64,000 nt of DNA. Origin: Cohnella lupini. GTDB lineage: Bacteria; Bacillota; Bacilli; Paenibacillales; Paenibacillaceae. This document shows positions 1 to 8,539 of this stretch, one piece after another. The position numbers and the translations under genes are program-made. How positions within the stretch are numbered: position 1 is the stretch's first letter; every line of letters begins with the position of its first letter. A model generated the notes under the pieces. That model saw only the letters and a list, made by a program, of their open reading frames with translations. It did no database searches and was not told the DNA's origin. The stretch is from NCBI RefSeq assembly GCF_003386205.1, contig NZ_QRDY01000015.1, forward strand, positions 59,037-123,036. Reading direction: 5' to 3'.

Positions 1-2
1 CT

Positions 3-1778
3 GAACGCTTCCAGGAGCTGCTGACCCGGGCCTCGGAAATCGGCAACAACCGGATTGTAGCGGGGATGCACTCGCCGTTAGACGTTATGGGCGGTCGGGT
101 CCTGGCTACGGCGCTGGCGGCGGCTGCACTTGCAGATCCGGATAACGCCGCGATCAAACAGGAAGCCTATGCCCAAGCGCATGAAATTTTACTCGCTAAG
201 ACCGGTACGGCGGAAGATCGCTTCACCGATTATCGCAAGAACAAGGCGCAATATTCCGAGCGGTTGACGTATGGATTTAAGCCGATCGGCTCCGTGACGG
301 AGCCCGTGGCTGTTCCGAAGCGCGCCGAGGTGCTTCTCGAAACGCGCTTGCCGTATCTGAGCGACGAGCAACGCCGCGAGGTGTTGGCAACGACGGGTTT
401 GCCATCCGGTTATCCGGTACTGGATGATCCCGAAGGATGGGGAAGATTGGATTTATTTGCTGCCGCGGACGGATACGGTGCGTTCGAGCGTGCCGTTACG
501 GTAACGATGGATGCCGATAAGGGCGGATTCTATGCCATGGATCAGTGGCGGAACAACATCTCGGGCAGCGGCAAGCTGACGAAGGACGGAAGCGGTACGT
601 TGAAGCTGATGGGCGGTAACACGTATACCGGCGGAACCGAGCTGAGCGCGGGCACGCTGGAAGGCGATTCGGAGACGGCGTTCGGTAAAGGCGACGTAGC
701 GGTGAATGGCGGAACGCTTGCGGAACGCGTTAACGGCAAAATGACGATCGGCGGGGATTTGACCCTAACCGCGAGCGGTACGCTGGAGCTGGGCATGGCT
801 AGCGCGAGCGACGTGCTCGATGTAAAAGGCGCGGTAGCCGCGAACGGGAAGCTTCGAGTGAAATTCGATGCCGGTTATGTGCCCGGCGCGGGCTCCGTGG
901 CGCTGATAAATCATAGCGAGAACCAACGGACCGGACAGTTCAGCTCGGTCGAGATCGAAGGATTGCCTAGCAAATACAGCACTCGGGTAGTGTATGAATC
1001 CAACCGGATCGCGTTGGCCATTACGGATACAACGGGCACGGGCACATATACTCCGCCAAGCTCCGGGACGGTACCTCATGACACGAACAACGGAGGTTCA
1101 ACAGGCGGGAATGCAGAGCTGCCGCCCGTTAAAGCGAGTCCGTTCGTATCTAACGTGGTGAACCAAGAGTCTCTTCTGAAAGTAATCGGCGAAGCGGCCG
1201 CAGCAACCAAGAACGAGAACAAAACGTTCAGCGACACCTCCGGCCATTGGGCAACGGACGACATTGCCATCGCGGTGAGATTGCTTATCGTCGACGGATA
1301 TAAGGATAATACTTTCCGTCCGAATGCACCTGTAACAAGAGCTGAAATCTCGGCGATGATCGTCCGCGCCTTGGGACTGACGCCGAATCCTTCATCTAGT
1401 GTCTTCAAGGACACGGGCTCGAATTGGGCAGCCGGCTATATCGGCTCGCTGGCTGAGAAAGGGGTCGTAACCGGCTATAAGGATGGCAGCTTTAAACCGG
1501 ATGCGGCCATCACTCGCGCCGAGTTGGTGGCGATCATTGGACGCGTGTTAAACCTTAGCGCATTGGCAACCGATGCGCGGGCGGATTTCACGGACGTAAG
1601 CGACGACTATTGGGCCGCAAGCACGATCGAGCAAGCCTACTCGGCCAAGCTGGTGAAAGGAACTTCTTCTTCCACCTTTGCGCCTAACGGCAAGACGACT
1701 CGCGCCGAAGCGGTGACGCTCATCGTTCGCGCACTGGAAAGCGATAGCGCGGTCAAGGCAATCATTGAAGGAATGTAA
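3..1778 (+). CDS. PAP2-type phosphatase with autotransporter-like repeat and three SLH domains (5' end cut)
   Basis: The reading frame is open from the window edge, so the N-terminus and signal peptide are missing. The first visible residues include GMHSPLDVMGGR, the H/D signature that closes the active site of class A acid phosphatase/PAP2 enzymes. Counting from the ATG at 66, an autotransporter-associated beta-strand repeat (GSGKLTKDGSGTLKL, then NTYTGGTELSAGTL) lies near residues 166-218. A Thr/Gly/Pro-rich linker follows, then three SLH domains near 388-437, 447-496 and 508-557, each with an ITRAE/TRAE core. SLH triplets bind pyruvylated secondary cell-wall polymer, so this should be a wall-anchored surface phosphomonoesterase. 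A hairpin terminator follows. Substrate unknown. Confidence 0.88.
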   Translation, partial: ERFQELLTRASEIGNNRIVAGMHSPLDVMGGRVLATALAAAALADPDNAAIKQEAYAQAHEILLAKTGTAEDRFTDYRKNKAQYSERLTYGFKPIGSVTEPVAVPKRAEVLLETRLPYLSDEQRREVLATTGLPSGYPVLDDPEGWGRLDLFAAADGYGAFERAVTVTMDADKGGFYAMDQWRNNISGSGKLTKDGSGTLKLMGGNTYTGGTELSAGTLEGDSETAFGKGDVAVNGGTLAERVNGKMTIGGDLTLTASGTLELGMASASDVLDVKGAVAANGKLRVKFDAGYVPGAGSVALINHSENQRTGQFSSVEIEGLPSKYSTRVVYESNRIALAITDTTGTGTYTPPSSGTVPHDTNNGGSTGGNAELPPVKASPFVSNVVNQESLLKVIGEAAAATKNENKTFSDTSGHWATDDIAIAVRLLIVDGYKDNTFRPNAPVTRAEISAMIVRALGLTPNPSSSVFKDTGSNWAAGYIGSLAEKGVVTGYKDGSFKPDAAITRAELVAIIGRVLNLSALATDARADFTDVSDDYWAASTIEQAYSAKLVKGTSSSTFAPNGKTTRAEAVTLIVRALESDSAVKAIIEGM

Positions 1779-1846
1779 CCTGCTCATTCAGCAGATACAT
1801 CCATAGACCGGCAATAGCGATAGAACGAATCGTATCCTACAATAAG

Positions 1847-1877
1847 ACCGTCAGGGAGATTATCCCTGACGGTTTTT
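1847..1877 (+). terminator. Rho-independent terminator of the surface phosphatase gene
   Basis: Perfect 11-bp stem ACCGTCAGGGA/TCCCTGACGGT (1847-1857 with 1863-1873), 5-nt loop, then a T-run. Confidence 0.9.
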
Positions 1878-1909
1878 CTTATGCTGTCAGGTAGGTAGAA
1901 GTAAGCTAG

Positions 1910-2080
1910 GGTGAGAGTCATCCATTTCAAATACGATGTTTTTCAATGTACTTTTGGAATAAGTTCAAGAATTAAGCTGGATAAAGATGTTTTTTATTCC
2001 TATTGGTCTCCGGTTGCCTTATTCCTTTCCTAAATATGATCAAAAGTGATGTTCTTCATTCTACTTTGATTACAAAAGTG
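1910..2080. repeat. Copy A of a ~151-171 bp dispersed non-coding repeat
   Basis: Positions 1930-2080 align without gaps to 63711-63861 in the same orientation, with about 21 mismatches in 151 positions (about 86% identity by my count). Weaker similarity extends left to about 1910. The best shared reading frame, on the minus strand, has a stop in this copy, so neither copy looks coding. Both copies lie in intergenic DNA just after a terminator. Confidence 0.85.
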
Positions 2081-2383
2081 CTCAATAGCTCCAATAACGA
2101 TGATTACCATTCTACTTATAGGGGTTTCGTACCTCGACTGAGGCGAATGGTTGTTACGATCATAGCAACGCCGCACCCTCTCTCGCCGAAATCTAACGTT
2201 TGTTGACTGCGGTCTCATGTTTTTAGTCTGGAATGAGGCTATCGACTTTCTATACAATGACATCAGCCAGATCATATTGTTTCCGCTTTACATGTAAATT
2301 CGACCATCTAATGGATAAATCTCGAGCGATGAATTGAAGGCGCATACATTCCAAAACACGAACAAGCAGAAGGGGTGGCTAAC
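2081..2383. other. Gene-free stretch upstream of the sugar ABC transporter
   Basis: No convincing gene. Short reading frames on both strands lack ribosome binding sites and family features. It should hold the promoter of the ABC operon, but no near-consensus -35/-10 pair stands out. A weak cre-like sequence (2335-2348) has two mismatches to the CcpA consensus. Confidence 0.5.
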
Positions 2384-3328
2384 ATGGACATGAAAAGCGG
2401 GCGAAGACGTTTGCGAACGCGCTGGCGCACGCAGGATACCGAACTGACGCTTCTGGCTCTACCTACGACCGTCTGGTATATCCTGTTTTGTTTCTTGCCG
2501 ATGTTCGGTCTGATTATTGCCTTTAAGGATTTCAAGATCCACGGCGGTTTTCTCAGCAACGTCATTCATAGCGAATGGTCCGGCTTCAAAAACTTCGAAT
2601 TTCTGTTCAAGTCTAACGATGCTTGGATCGTCATCCGCAATACGTTGGGCTACAACTTGGTGTTCATTATCCTGGGCATCGCCGTGCCCGTCACCTTAGC
2701 GCTGATGATCGGTCAACTGCACAACCGCAAAGCGGGGAAAATCTATCAAACGATGATGTTCCTGCCGTACTTCCTCTCCTGGGTCGTCGTATCCGCGGTT
2801 GCTTGGGCGTTCCTAAGCTTCGATAAGGGGATCGCCAATCAATACCTCGCCGAGCTCGGCAAGGATCCCGTGAACTGGTATATGGAAGCGAAATACTGGC
2901 CGTACTTTCTCATCTTTATGAATATGTGGAAGGGCTTGGGCTATGGCATGGTCGTCTATTTGGCTACGATAGCCGGAATCGACTCCACGTATTACGAGGC
3001 GGCCGTGATCGACGGCGCTTCGAAGTGGCAGCAAGCGCGATATATTACGTTGCCCCTTATGAAGCTCGTCATCGTAATGATGTTCATATTGGCGATCGGT
3101 CGCATCTTCTACACGGACTTCGGTTTGTTCTTCCAAGTTCCGCGGGATTCAAACTCGTTGTTCAACGTGGCGACGACCATAGACGTACTTGTGTACAAGC
3201 AACTCAAGACGGCTACCGTAGGCATGGCTTCCGCTTCCGCATTCGTACAATCCGTACTCGGATGCGCGACCATTCTGATAGCCAACTGGATCGTTCGCCG
3301 GGTAGATCCGGACAGCGCCATGATGTAA
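2384..3328 (+). CDS. Carbohydrate ABC transporter permease, LplB/UgpA type
   Basis: First inner-membrane subunit of a CUT1 importer. About six hydrophobic segments are visible, starting with LTLLALPTTVWYILFCFLP. The EAA loop that docks the ATPase (EAAVIDGASKWQQARYITLP) is near residues 205-224. ATG 2384 is preferred over GTG 2375 because AGAAGGGG at 2368-2375 sits 8 nt upstream of the ATG. The second permease follows after 15 nt and two lipoproteins lie downstream. No ATPase gene is present; systems of this type commonly share an MsmX-like ATPase encoded elsewhere. The substrate is probably an oligosaccharide or modified sugar but cannot be named. Confidence 0.93.
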   Translation: MDMKSGRRRLRTRWRTQDTELTLLALPTTVWYILFCFLPMFGLIIAFKDFKIHGGFLSNVIHSEWSGFKNFEFLFKSNDAWIVIRNTLGYNLVFIILGIAVPVTLALMIGQLHNRKAGKIYQTMMFLPYFLSWVVVSAVAWAFLSFDKGIANQYLAELGKDPVNWYMEAKYWPYFLIFMNMWKGLGYGMVVYLATIAGIDSTYYEAAVIDGASKWQQARYITLPLMKLVIVMMFILAIGRIFYTDFGLFFQVPRDSNSLFNVATTIDVLVYKQLKTATVGMASASAFVQSVLGCATILIANWIVRRVDPDSAMM

Positions 3329-3343
3329 GGGGGAGGCTTGAAA

Positions 3344-4273
3344 ATGACAACGAGAGCTAACTATCGGACGGGTCTCGACAAATTCAACCGAATCGGCACC
3401 GCCGCGAACGTGTTTTTCCATGCGGTATTCATCTTATTGACGGTGGTCTGCCTGGTGCCCATCCTTGTGGTGCTGTCCGTATCGCTATCCAGCGAAGATT
3501 CCATTCGTCATAGCGGCTACCATCTTTTCCCGAAAGTTCTTTCGGGAGAGGCTTACTACTATATTGCCCAGCAAGGAACGATGATTTCCCGGGCGCTCGG
3601 CGTATCCGTGCTCGTTACCGCAGTCGGTACCGTACTGGGCGTGCTGCTCACCACTTCGATGGGTTATGTAATCTCCCGACCGAATTACAAGCTCAAAGGG
3701 CTGCTGACCTGGGTAGTGTTCATCCCGATGGTGTTCAACGGAGGCTTGGTGTCCAGCTACTATATCAACTCGAACTTGCTGGGCCTGAAGGATACGGTCT
3801 GGGCGCTAATCCTGCCACTGGCCGTCTCCTCCTTCAACGTCATTATTTGCAAAACCTTTTTCCGAAGCACCATTCCGGACGGTCTGATCGAATCCGCCGA
3901 AATCGACGGCGCGAGCCAGTTGAGAATCTTCTTTTCCATCGTGATCCCTATTTCGTTACCGGTACTGGCAACCATCGGGCTGTTTCTATGCTTTTCTTAC
4001 TGGAACGATTGGTTCCAATCCATGCTGTACATCAACGATCAGAACCTGTTCTCGCTTCAGGCTTTGCTGAACAGCTTGATGAGCAACGTGGACGCGTTGG
4101 CGAAGAACGCCTCCAGCATGGGCATTAGCTATGCGGAGCTCGTCGCCACCATGCCTAAGGAATCCGCCCGCATGGCCGTAGCTATCGTCATAGTAGCGCC
4201 CGTGGCCGCCGCCTATCCGTTCTTCCAGAAGTACTTTATATCGGGTCTGACTGTGGGCGCGGTTAAAGGATGA
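3344..4273 (+). CDS. Carbohydrate ABC transporter permease, LplC/UgpE type
   Basis: Second permease of the same importer, about 309 residues with six predicted membrane segments. Its EAA motif (ESAEIDGASQLRIFFSIVIP) is near residues 183-202. ATG 3344 is chosen over TTG 3338 because the Shine-Dalgarno AAGGGGGAGG at 3327-3336 leaves 7 nt to the ATG but only 1 nt to the TTG. It is co-transcribed with the upstream permease and followed after 96 nt by the lipoprotein gene. A small hairpin in that gap may help set different mRNA levels for permeases and binding protein. Confidence 0.93.
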   Translation: MTTRANYRTGLDKFNRIGTAANVFFHAVFILLTVVCLVPILVVLSVSLSSEDSIRHSGYHLFPKVLSGEAYYYIAQQGTMISRALGVSVLVTAVGTVLGVLLTTSMGYVISRPNYKLKGLLTWVVFIPMVFNGGLVSSYYINSNLLGLKDTVWALILPLAVSSFNVIICKTFFRSTIPDGLIESAEIDGASQLRIFFSIVIPISLPVLATIGLFLCFSYWNDWFQSMLYINDQNLFSLQALLNSLMSNVDALAKNASSMGISYAELVATMPKESARMAVAIVIVAPVAAAYPFFQKYFISGLTVGAVKG

Positions 4274-4280
4274 ACTCGAA

Positions 4281-4305
4281 AATAGACCCGGTTGTTGGGT
4301 TTATT
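4281..4305 (+). other. Intercistronic hairpin between permease and binding-protein genes
   Basis: AATAGACCC (4281-4289) pairs with GGGTTTATT (4297-4305) over 9 bp with one G-U pair and a 7-nt loop. No T-run follows, so it is unlikely to be a full terminator. It may stabilise the downstream lipoprotein mRNA, as seen in other binding-protein operons; this is inference. Confidence 0.4.
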
Positions 4306-4369
4306 ATAATCACCGGGGAATTCGGACGGTGGATGACAATATGGAAGCCATTAAAGGGAGGAAACGTTC

Positions 4370-5884
4370 ATGAAAAAGACAAAGAAAAATCTGCTCGCCA
4401 TCGGTGTAGCGGCACTCCTGACAACCGGCCTGGTGGGCTGCAATTCCTCGAATAACGCTTCGACGAACACGCCGGCCGACAATCAGACCGAAACGAATTC
4501 GCCGGTTCAATCCGAAGCAAGCAAGCCGGCCGATTCGGGCGATGCGCCTACGCTGGTTTGGTGGACGATCGGCGGTCAAGTGCCCGCCAACTTCGACAAA
4601 GCCCTCGCTGCGATGAACGAGTACACGGCCGAGAAAATCGGCGTGAAAATCGACATCAAGGTAGCCGGCTGGGGTGACTGGGACACGAAGATCAACACGA
4701 TCGTGAACACCGGCGAACCGTTCGACATCATGTTTACGAACAACAGCAAGTACAGCCAGCAAGTCAATATGGGAGCATTCGCGGACCTTACCGCCGACGT
4801 GCAGAGCGAAACACCCGATCTCTACAAGCTCATCCCCGAGAAGGTTTGGGACGGAACGAAGGTCGGCGGCAAAATCTACTCCGTTCCGACGTACAAGGAC
4901 TCTTCTTTGACCCAATACTGGGTGTTCGATGACACCTACGTGCAGAAATACGGCATCGATACCGCCGGCATCAAGTCTCTGAAAGACCTCGACAAACCTT
5001 TCCACGATATGAAAGCCGGCGAGGGTAAAAGCTTCTACCCGTTGTCGCTCACCCAAGGCGATGGATTTAACGGATTCTTCAACGGCTACGACGATATGAC
5101 GCTCGGTCTGGCGCCGCTCGGCGTCAAGGTGGACGACGCTTCCCGTAAAGTGGTATCCGTGCTGGAGCAACCCGACGTCAAAGACGGATTGAAGCTGTTG
5201 CACCAATGGTACAATGACGGCATCATCAATCCCGATGCGCCGACTAAGACCGAAGCGGACAAGGCGCGCCCGTTCTTCGCAGCTCAGGCATTCCCTGGCG
5301 CGGAAGCGAACTGGCAGATCACGGAAGGCGTTGCGAAGTACGACATGTTCCAAATTTTCGGCCCGATTTACACGACAAGCACGATCCAAGGCTCCTTGAA
5401 CGCGATCTCCGCCAATTCGAAATATAAGAAGGAAGCCTTGAAATACTTGCAGTTGGTCAATACCGATCCGAAGCTGCGCAATATGCTGGCCTTCGGCGAG
5501 CTGGGCGTAGACTACGACAGCGTAGACGGCGAGAAGGTTATCGAGCGCAAAACCGATACGTGGCCGTTGGCCGCTTATACGCAAGGCACGTTCTTCGACC
5601 TGGCCGTTACGAAGGGCGCTCCGGTAGACCAATGGGATCAAGTACGCAAGCTTAATGATCAAGCGACTTCTTCCACGAACTTGGGCTTTGCCCTGGACAT
5701 TAGCGAGCTGAGCACCGAAGTGTCCAATACGAAGGCCGTATGGGACAAATACCGGTATGAACTGATGACGGGCGCCTCCGATCCGGAGAAAATGGTACCG
5801 AAGATCGTCGAGGAAATGAAAGCCGCGGGCATGGATACGATTATGAAGGCCGCGCAAGAGCAGATCGATGCTTATTTCAAATAA
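4370..5884 (+). CDS. Sugar-binding lipoprotein, LplA-like with DUF3502-type C-terminus
   Basis: Extracellular solute-binding protein of the CUT1 importer, 504 residues. It has a lipoprotein signal peptide with lipobox LVGC (Cys near residue 24), a Ser/Thr/Asn-rich tether, and a bacterial type 1 binding-protein fold. The C-terminal stretch (ALDISELSTEVSNTKAVWDKY to EEMKAAGMDTIMKAAQEQID) matches the end usual in LplA/DUF3502 proteins. Ribosome binding site AAAGGGAGG precedes ATG 4370. It is a paralogue of the lipoprotein at 8540 and shares the order ...TQG/NWF...DKWDQFR-like...WDKY. A strong terminator follows. Confidence 0.93.
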   Translation: MKKTKKNLLAIGVAALLTTGLVGCNSSNNASTNTPADNQTETNSPVQSEASKPADSGDAPTLVWWTIGGQVPANFDKALAAMNEYTAEKIGVKIDIKVAGWGDWDTKINTIVNTGEPFDIMFTNNSKYSQQVNMGAFADLTADVQSETPDLYKLIPEKVWDGTKVGGKIYSVPTYKDSSLTQYWVFDDTYVQKYGIDTAGIKSLKDLDKPFHDMKAGEGKSFYPLSLTQGDGFNGFFNGYDDMTLGLAPLGVKVDDASRKVVSVLEQPDVKDGLKLLHQWYNDGIINPDAPTKTEADKARPFFAAQAFPGAEANWQITEGVAKYDMFQIFGPIYTTSTIQGSLNAISANSKYKKEALKYLQLVNTDPKLRNMLAFGELGVDYDSVDGEKVIERKTDTWPLAAYTQGTFFDLAVTKGAPVDQWDQVRKLNDQATSSTNLGFALDISELSTEVSNTKAVWDKYRYELMTGASDPEKMVPKIVEEMKAAGMDTIMKAAQEQIDAYFK

Positions 5885-5907
5885 GCCTTACTGGTGAGCG
5901 GCTTCAG

Positions 5908-5941
5908 GAAAACCCGAACGGAGATTGCCGTTCGGGTTTTC
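5908..5941 (+). terminator. Terminator after the first sugar-binding lipoprotein gene
   Basis: Perfect 14-bp stem 5908-5921/5928-5941 (GAAAACCCGAACGG with CCGTTCGGGTTTTC), 6-nt loop, TTTT at the 3' arm. Confidence 0.88.
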
Positions 5942-6035
5942 TGGTACCCATATATAAGGATTGATTTTATCGGCGACTACGTTATATGGTTGAGCTGCGG
6001 GGTGCGACACAAGCTTATTGCAAAGGAGACGCCGC

Positions 6036-7796
6036 ATGCGTTCATTTATGCAAATCAAGATCTATCGCGGCAAATTCATTGCTTATGCGATATTCGTGGT
6101 ATTCATCGGCTTGGCGCTCGGCGCGCTCACCTGCGCGGTACTGCTGGATCAATGGTTGGGCAATGCTCGGAACGATGCCGACGGAGCGTTCTCCCGGGTG
6201 GAAAACAGCCTTCAATACGATGCCGACCGTATTGAAGCTTTCATGCAGCGGGTGTACTCCAATGACGGGCTGGTATCGGACATACGCAGCTTCTTGGGAA
6301 ATAACGCGGAAGGCTATCTGACGAGCAGGCTGCAGTTAAGCCAATTCAACCGACCGCTCGTTTCCTTTCCCGACGATATGAAATCTTTTCTAAGCAACGG
6401 GGGTAAGGGAGATATCACCCAAATTAGCTTGCATACCGAACGGGAAGGCAACGTGGTGAGCTTCGACGACAGCGGTAAAACGAGTTTTCTGTTCCGGGTA
6501 CCCAATTCGGACGAGACATTCCGCGAGACGATCGGCAAAGGTTTCGTCTTCCACAAGAAGCTTTCGGATCCAAACCAAATCTCTCGCCAGCTGGGAGAGT
6601 TCCGATTCTTGGTGAGCAGCGACCGGATTTTCCAAACGGTGCAAAATGACCATCTGAAAGAAGCGGCGGCAGTCAGCGCTAGCGGTGACGTGTACTTGAT
6701 CGCCGGCAGCGGCCCTAACACGGAGAAGTTGGTTTGCCGGGCAGTGGCGGATGGACGGACGCACGGCTTTCTATCGACCGGATTCGCGGAACGTGCGTAC
6801 TTCGTCACGTTTAAGTCCGCCGGCTTCGATTATCGGTTCGTCAGCATCGTGGAGTTGACGCCGTTGATCCGTCAACAAGCGAGCGTACTGCTTATCGTGT
6901 TTCTTATCGTGCTAGCCGCGATGATCTGCGTCTTGCTGCTCATCGTGTACAATCTGCGCGAGGACGCGAACTTCCTGCGACGGATCATCAATTCCATAGG
7001 ACGCGTGAAAACGGCGGATTTCACGCCGGTTAACCGGGCTCGCTATCGGAAAAACGAATACGGCATGATCGCACGCGAGCTGGACGATATGATTCATCAG
7101 CTCGATCGGCATATCCGAACCAATTATCTACTTAAACTCAAACAGCAAGAAACCGAAATGAAAGCGCTTCAGAATCAAATTAATCCTCACTTTTTGTACA
7201 ATACGCTAGAGGTTATTCGATCTTCCGCGCTGATGAACAGCGCCGACTATACCTCCGACGCGATCGCCACGTTGGGGGCGCTTTACCGCGATATCGTGAA
7301 GAACGAGAATATCATTCCGCTGGGCAGCGAACTGGATTTGCTCCAAAAATATTTGAAAATCATGGAATTCAAATACCCAGATCGGTTTTACTATCAGTTT
7401 AACGTGGAGACGGCGTTACTATCCGTAACTACGGTGAAATTCTGGCTGCAGCCGCTGGCGGAAAATTTCTTCGTACACGGCTTTAACCCGGAGAGCGAGT
7501 TCAATCTGCTCATCGTTAACGGCTGGGAGGAAGAAGATCGCTTCGTGCTGGAAATCGTGGACAACGGCAATAGGATCTCCGAAGATCGCTTGACCGAAAT
7601 CAGGAGCAAGCTTTCCAGGTTCGACGACGCGCCGGCGGATAATATCGGTCTGCGCAACGTGTACACCCGGCTGCACTTTTTCTATGGGGCGGGCTTCTTC
7701 ATGAAGATCGACAACAACGAGGAAGCGGGCGTCAAAATTACCGTAATCCTATCCAAGGAGGCTACTTTCGATGTACAAGCTGCTAATCGTGGATGA
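6036..7796 (+). CDS. Sensor histidine kinase, YesM family
   Basis: Membrane sensor of a two-component pair, about 586 residues. It has a TM segment near 13-37, a large extracytoplasmic sensor, a second TM near 285-310, and a HAMP-like linker. The His_kinase (PF06580-type) domain carries phospho-acceptor His about 385 in QINPHFLYNT. The ATPase domain shows the N-box (PLAENFFVHGF), DNGNRIS and IGLRNVYTRL. ATG 6036 is chosen because AAAGGAGA at 6022-6029 lies 6 nt upstream. The regulator gene starts inside its 3' end (26-nt overlap). Placement between two sugar-binding lipoproteins suggests it senses the transported sugar, perhaps through one of them. Confidence 0.93.
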   Translation: MRSFMQIKIYRGKFIAYAIFVVFIGLALGALTCAVLLDQWLGNARNDADGAFSRVENSLQYDADRIEAFMQRVYSNDGLVSDIRSFLGNNAEGYLTSRLQLSQFNRPLVSFPDDMKSFLSNGGKGDITQISLHTEREGNVVSFDDSGKTSFLFRVPNSDETFRETIGKGFVFHKKLSDPNQISRQLGEFRFLVSSDRIFQTVQNDHLKEAAAVSASGDVYLIAGSGPNTEKLVCRAVADGRTHGFLSTGFAERAYFVTFKSAGFDYRFVSIVELTPLIRQQASVLLIVFLIVLAAMICVLLLIVYNLREDANFLRRIINSIGRVKTADFTPVNRARYRKNEYGMIARELDDMIHQLDRHIRTNYLLKLKQQETEMKALQNQINPHFLYNTLEVIRSSALMNSADYTSDAIATLGALYRDIVKNENIIPLGSELDLLQKYLKIMEFKYPDRFYYQFNVETALLSVTTVKFWLQPLAENFFVHGFNPESEFNLLIVNGWEEEDRFVLEIVDNGNRISEDRLTEIRSKLSRFDDAPADNIGLRNVYTRLHFFYGAGFFMKIDNNEEAGVKITVILSKEATFDVQAANRG

Positions 7797-8532
7797 CGAG
7801 CCGCAAATTCTGGAGGGAATGAAACGGACGCTGGACTGGGAAAGTTACGGCTTTGGCCGCATAGAGACGAGCGAAACGTACGAGGGCGCAATTTCGAAGT
7901 CGGTGGATTTTATGCCGGACCTGGCTATCTTCGATGTATGTATCGGCAAGAAACGCGGTTATGATGCCATCCACATGCTCAATGAACTGCGTCTTCCCGC
8001 GAAATACATCATCATGAGCGGCTATGGAGAATTCCAGTATGCGCTGGAGGCCATTCGCTGCGGCGCCAAGGACTATCTGCTCAAACCCGTCGACCGTTCG
8101 AAGCTGCAGCATCTCGTCGAGAAGATTATCGTGGAAGATTTGCATGGTACGCTGGAAGGGAAGGATCGCGAGGACTTGGACATGGACCCGGTGCTCGGAG
8201 TGCGCTACGACAGCTTGTCCAAGTTGGCCAACCGCATACTGTTGATCGTCAAGGCGGAGTATGCCCAGAACTTGAATTTGAAGTCGGTTGCCGAACGTTT
8301 TCGCATGAACGGCACCTACCTCGGGCAGCTATTCCTCAAGGAGACGCAGATGAAGTTTTCGGAATATTTGATGGCCTACCGGATGCTCCGCGCCCAGGAA
8401 CGCATTCAGTCCACGGACGAGAAGATCATCAGCATCGCGCTTTCGGTCGGCTATCCCAACCTGAACTATTTTTACTCTCATTTCCACGCTTATTTCGACA
8501 AATCGCCCTCGGATTTGCGAAGAAAGGAATAG
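7771..8532 (+). CDS. AraC-type response regulator, YesN-like but short
   Basis: Receiver domain (residues 1-120) with acidic pair D8/D9, phospho-acceptor D55 (AIFDVCIG) and K105 (LLKPVD), followed by a C-terminal AraC DNA-binding domain (about 150-253) with two helix-turn-helices. Partner of the kinase just upstream; its ribosome binding site AAGGAGG lies inside the kinase gene, so the two are translationally coupled. At 253 residues it is about half the usual YesN length because the long middle region between receiver and AraC domain is absent. It probably activates the flanking transporter genes. Confidence 0.93.
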   Translation: MYKLLIVDDEPQILEGMKRTLDWESYGFGRIETSETYEGAISKSVDFMPDLAIFDVCIGKKRGYDAIHMLNELRLPAKYIIMSGYGEFQYALEAIRCGAKDYLLKPVDRSKLQHLVEKIIVEDLHGTLEGKDREDLDMDPVLGVRYDSLSKLANRILLIVKAEYAQNLNLKSVAERFRMNGTYLGQLFLKETQMKFSEYLMAYRMLRAQERIQSTDEKIISIALSVGYPNLNYFYSHFHAYFDKSPSDLRRKE

Positions 8533-8539
8533 CGCCGCG

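Noticed and set aside
2003..2275. Short frames on both strands in the gap before the sugar transporter
   Set aside because: No ribosome binding site or family features, and part lies in the non-coding dispersed repeat.
2335..2348. cre-like CcpA site upstream of the sugar transporter
   Set aside because: Two mismatches at informative positions and no clear promoter to place it against.
4310..5857. Long 515-codon minus-strand frame
   Set aside because: Lies antisense to the clearly real lipoprotein gene; a by-product of GC-rich codon bias.
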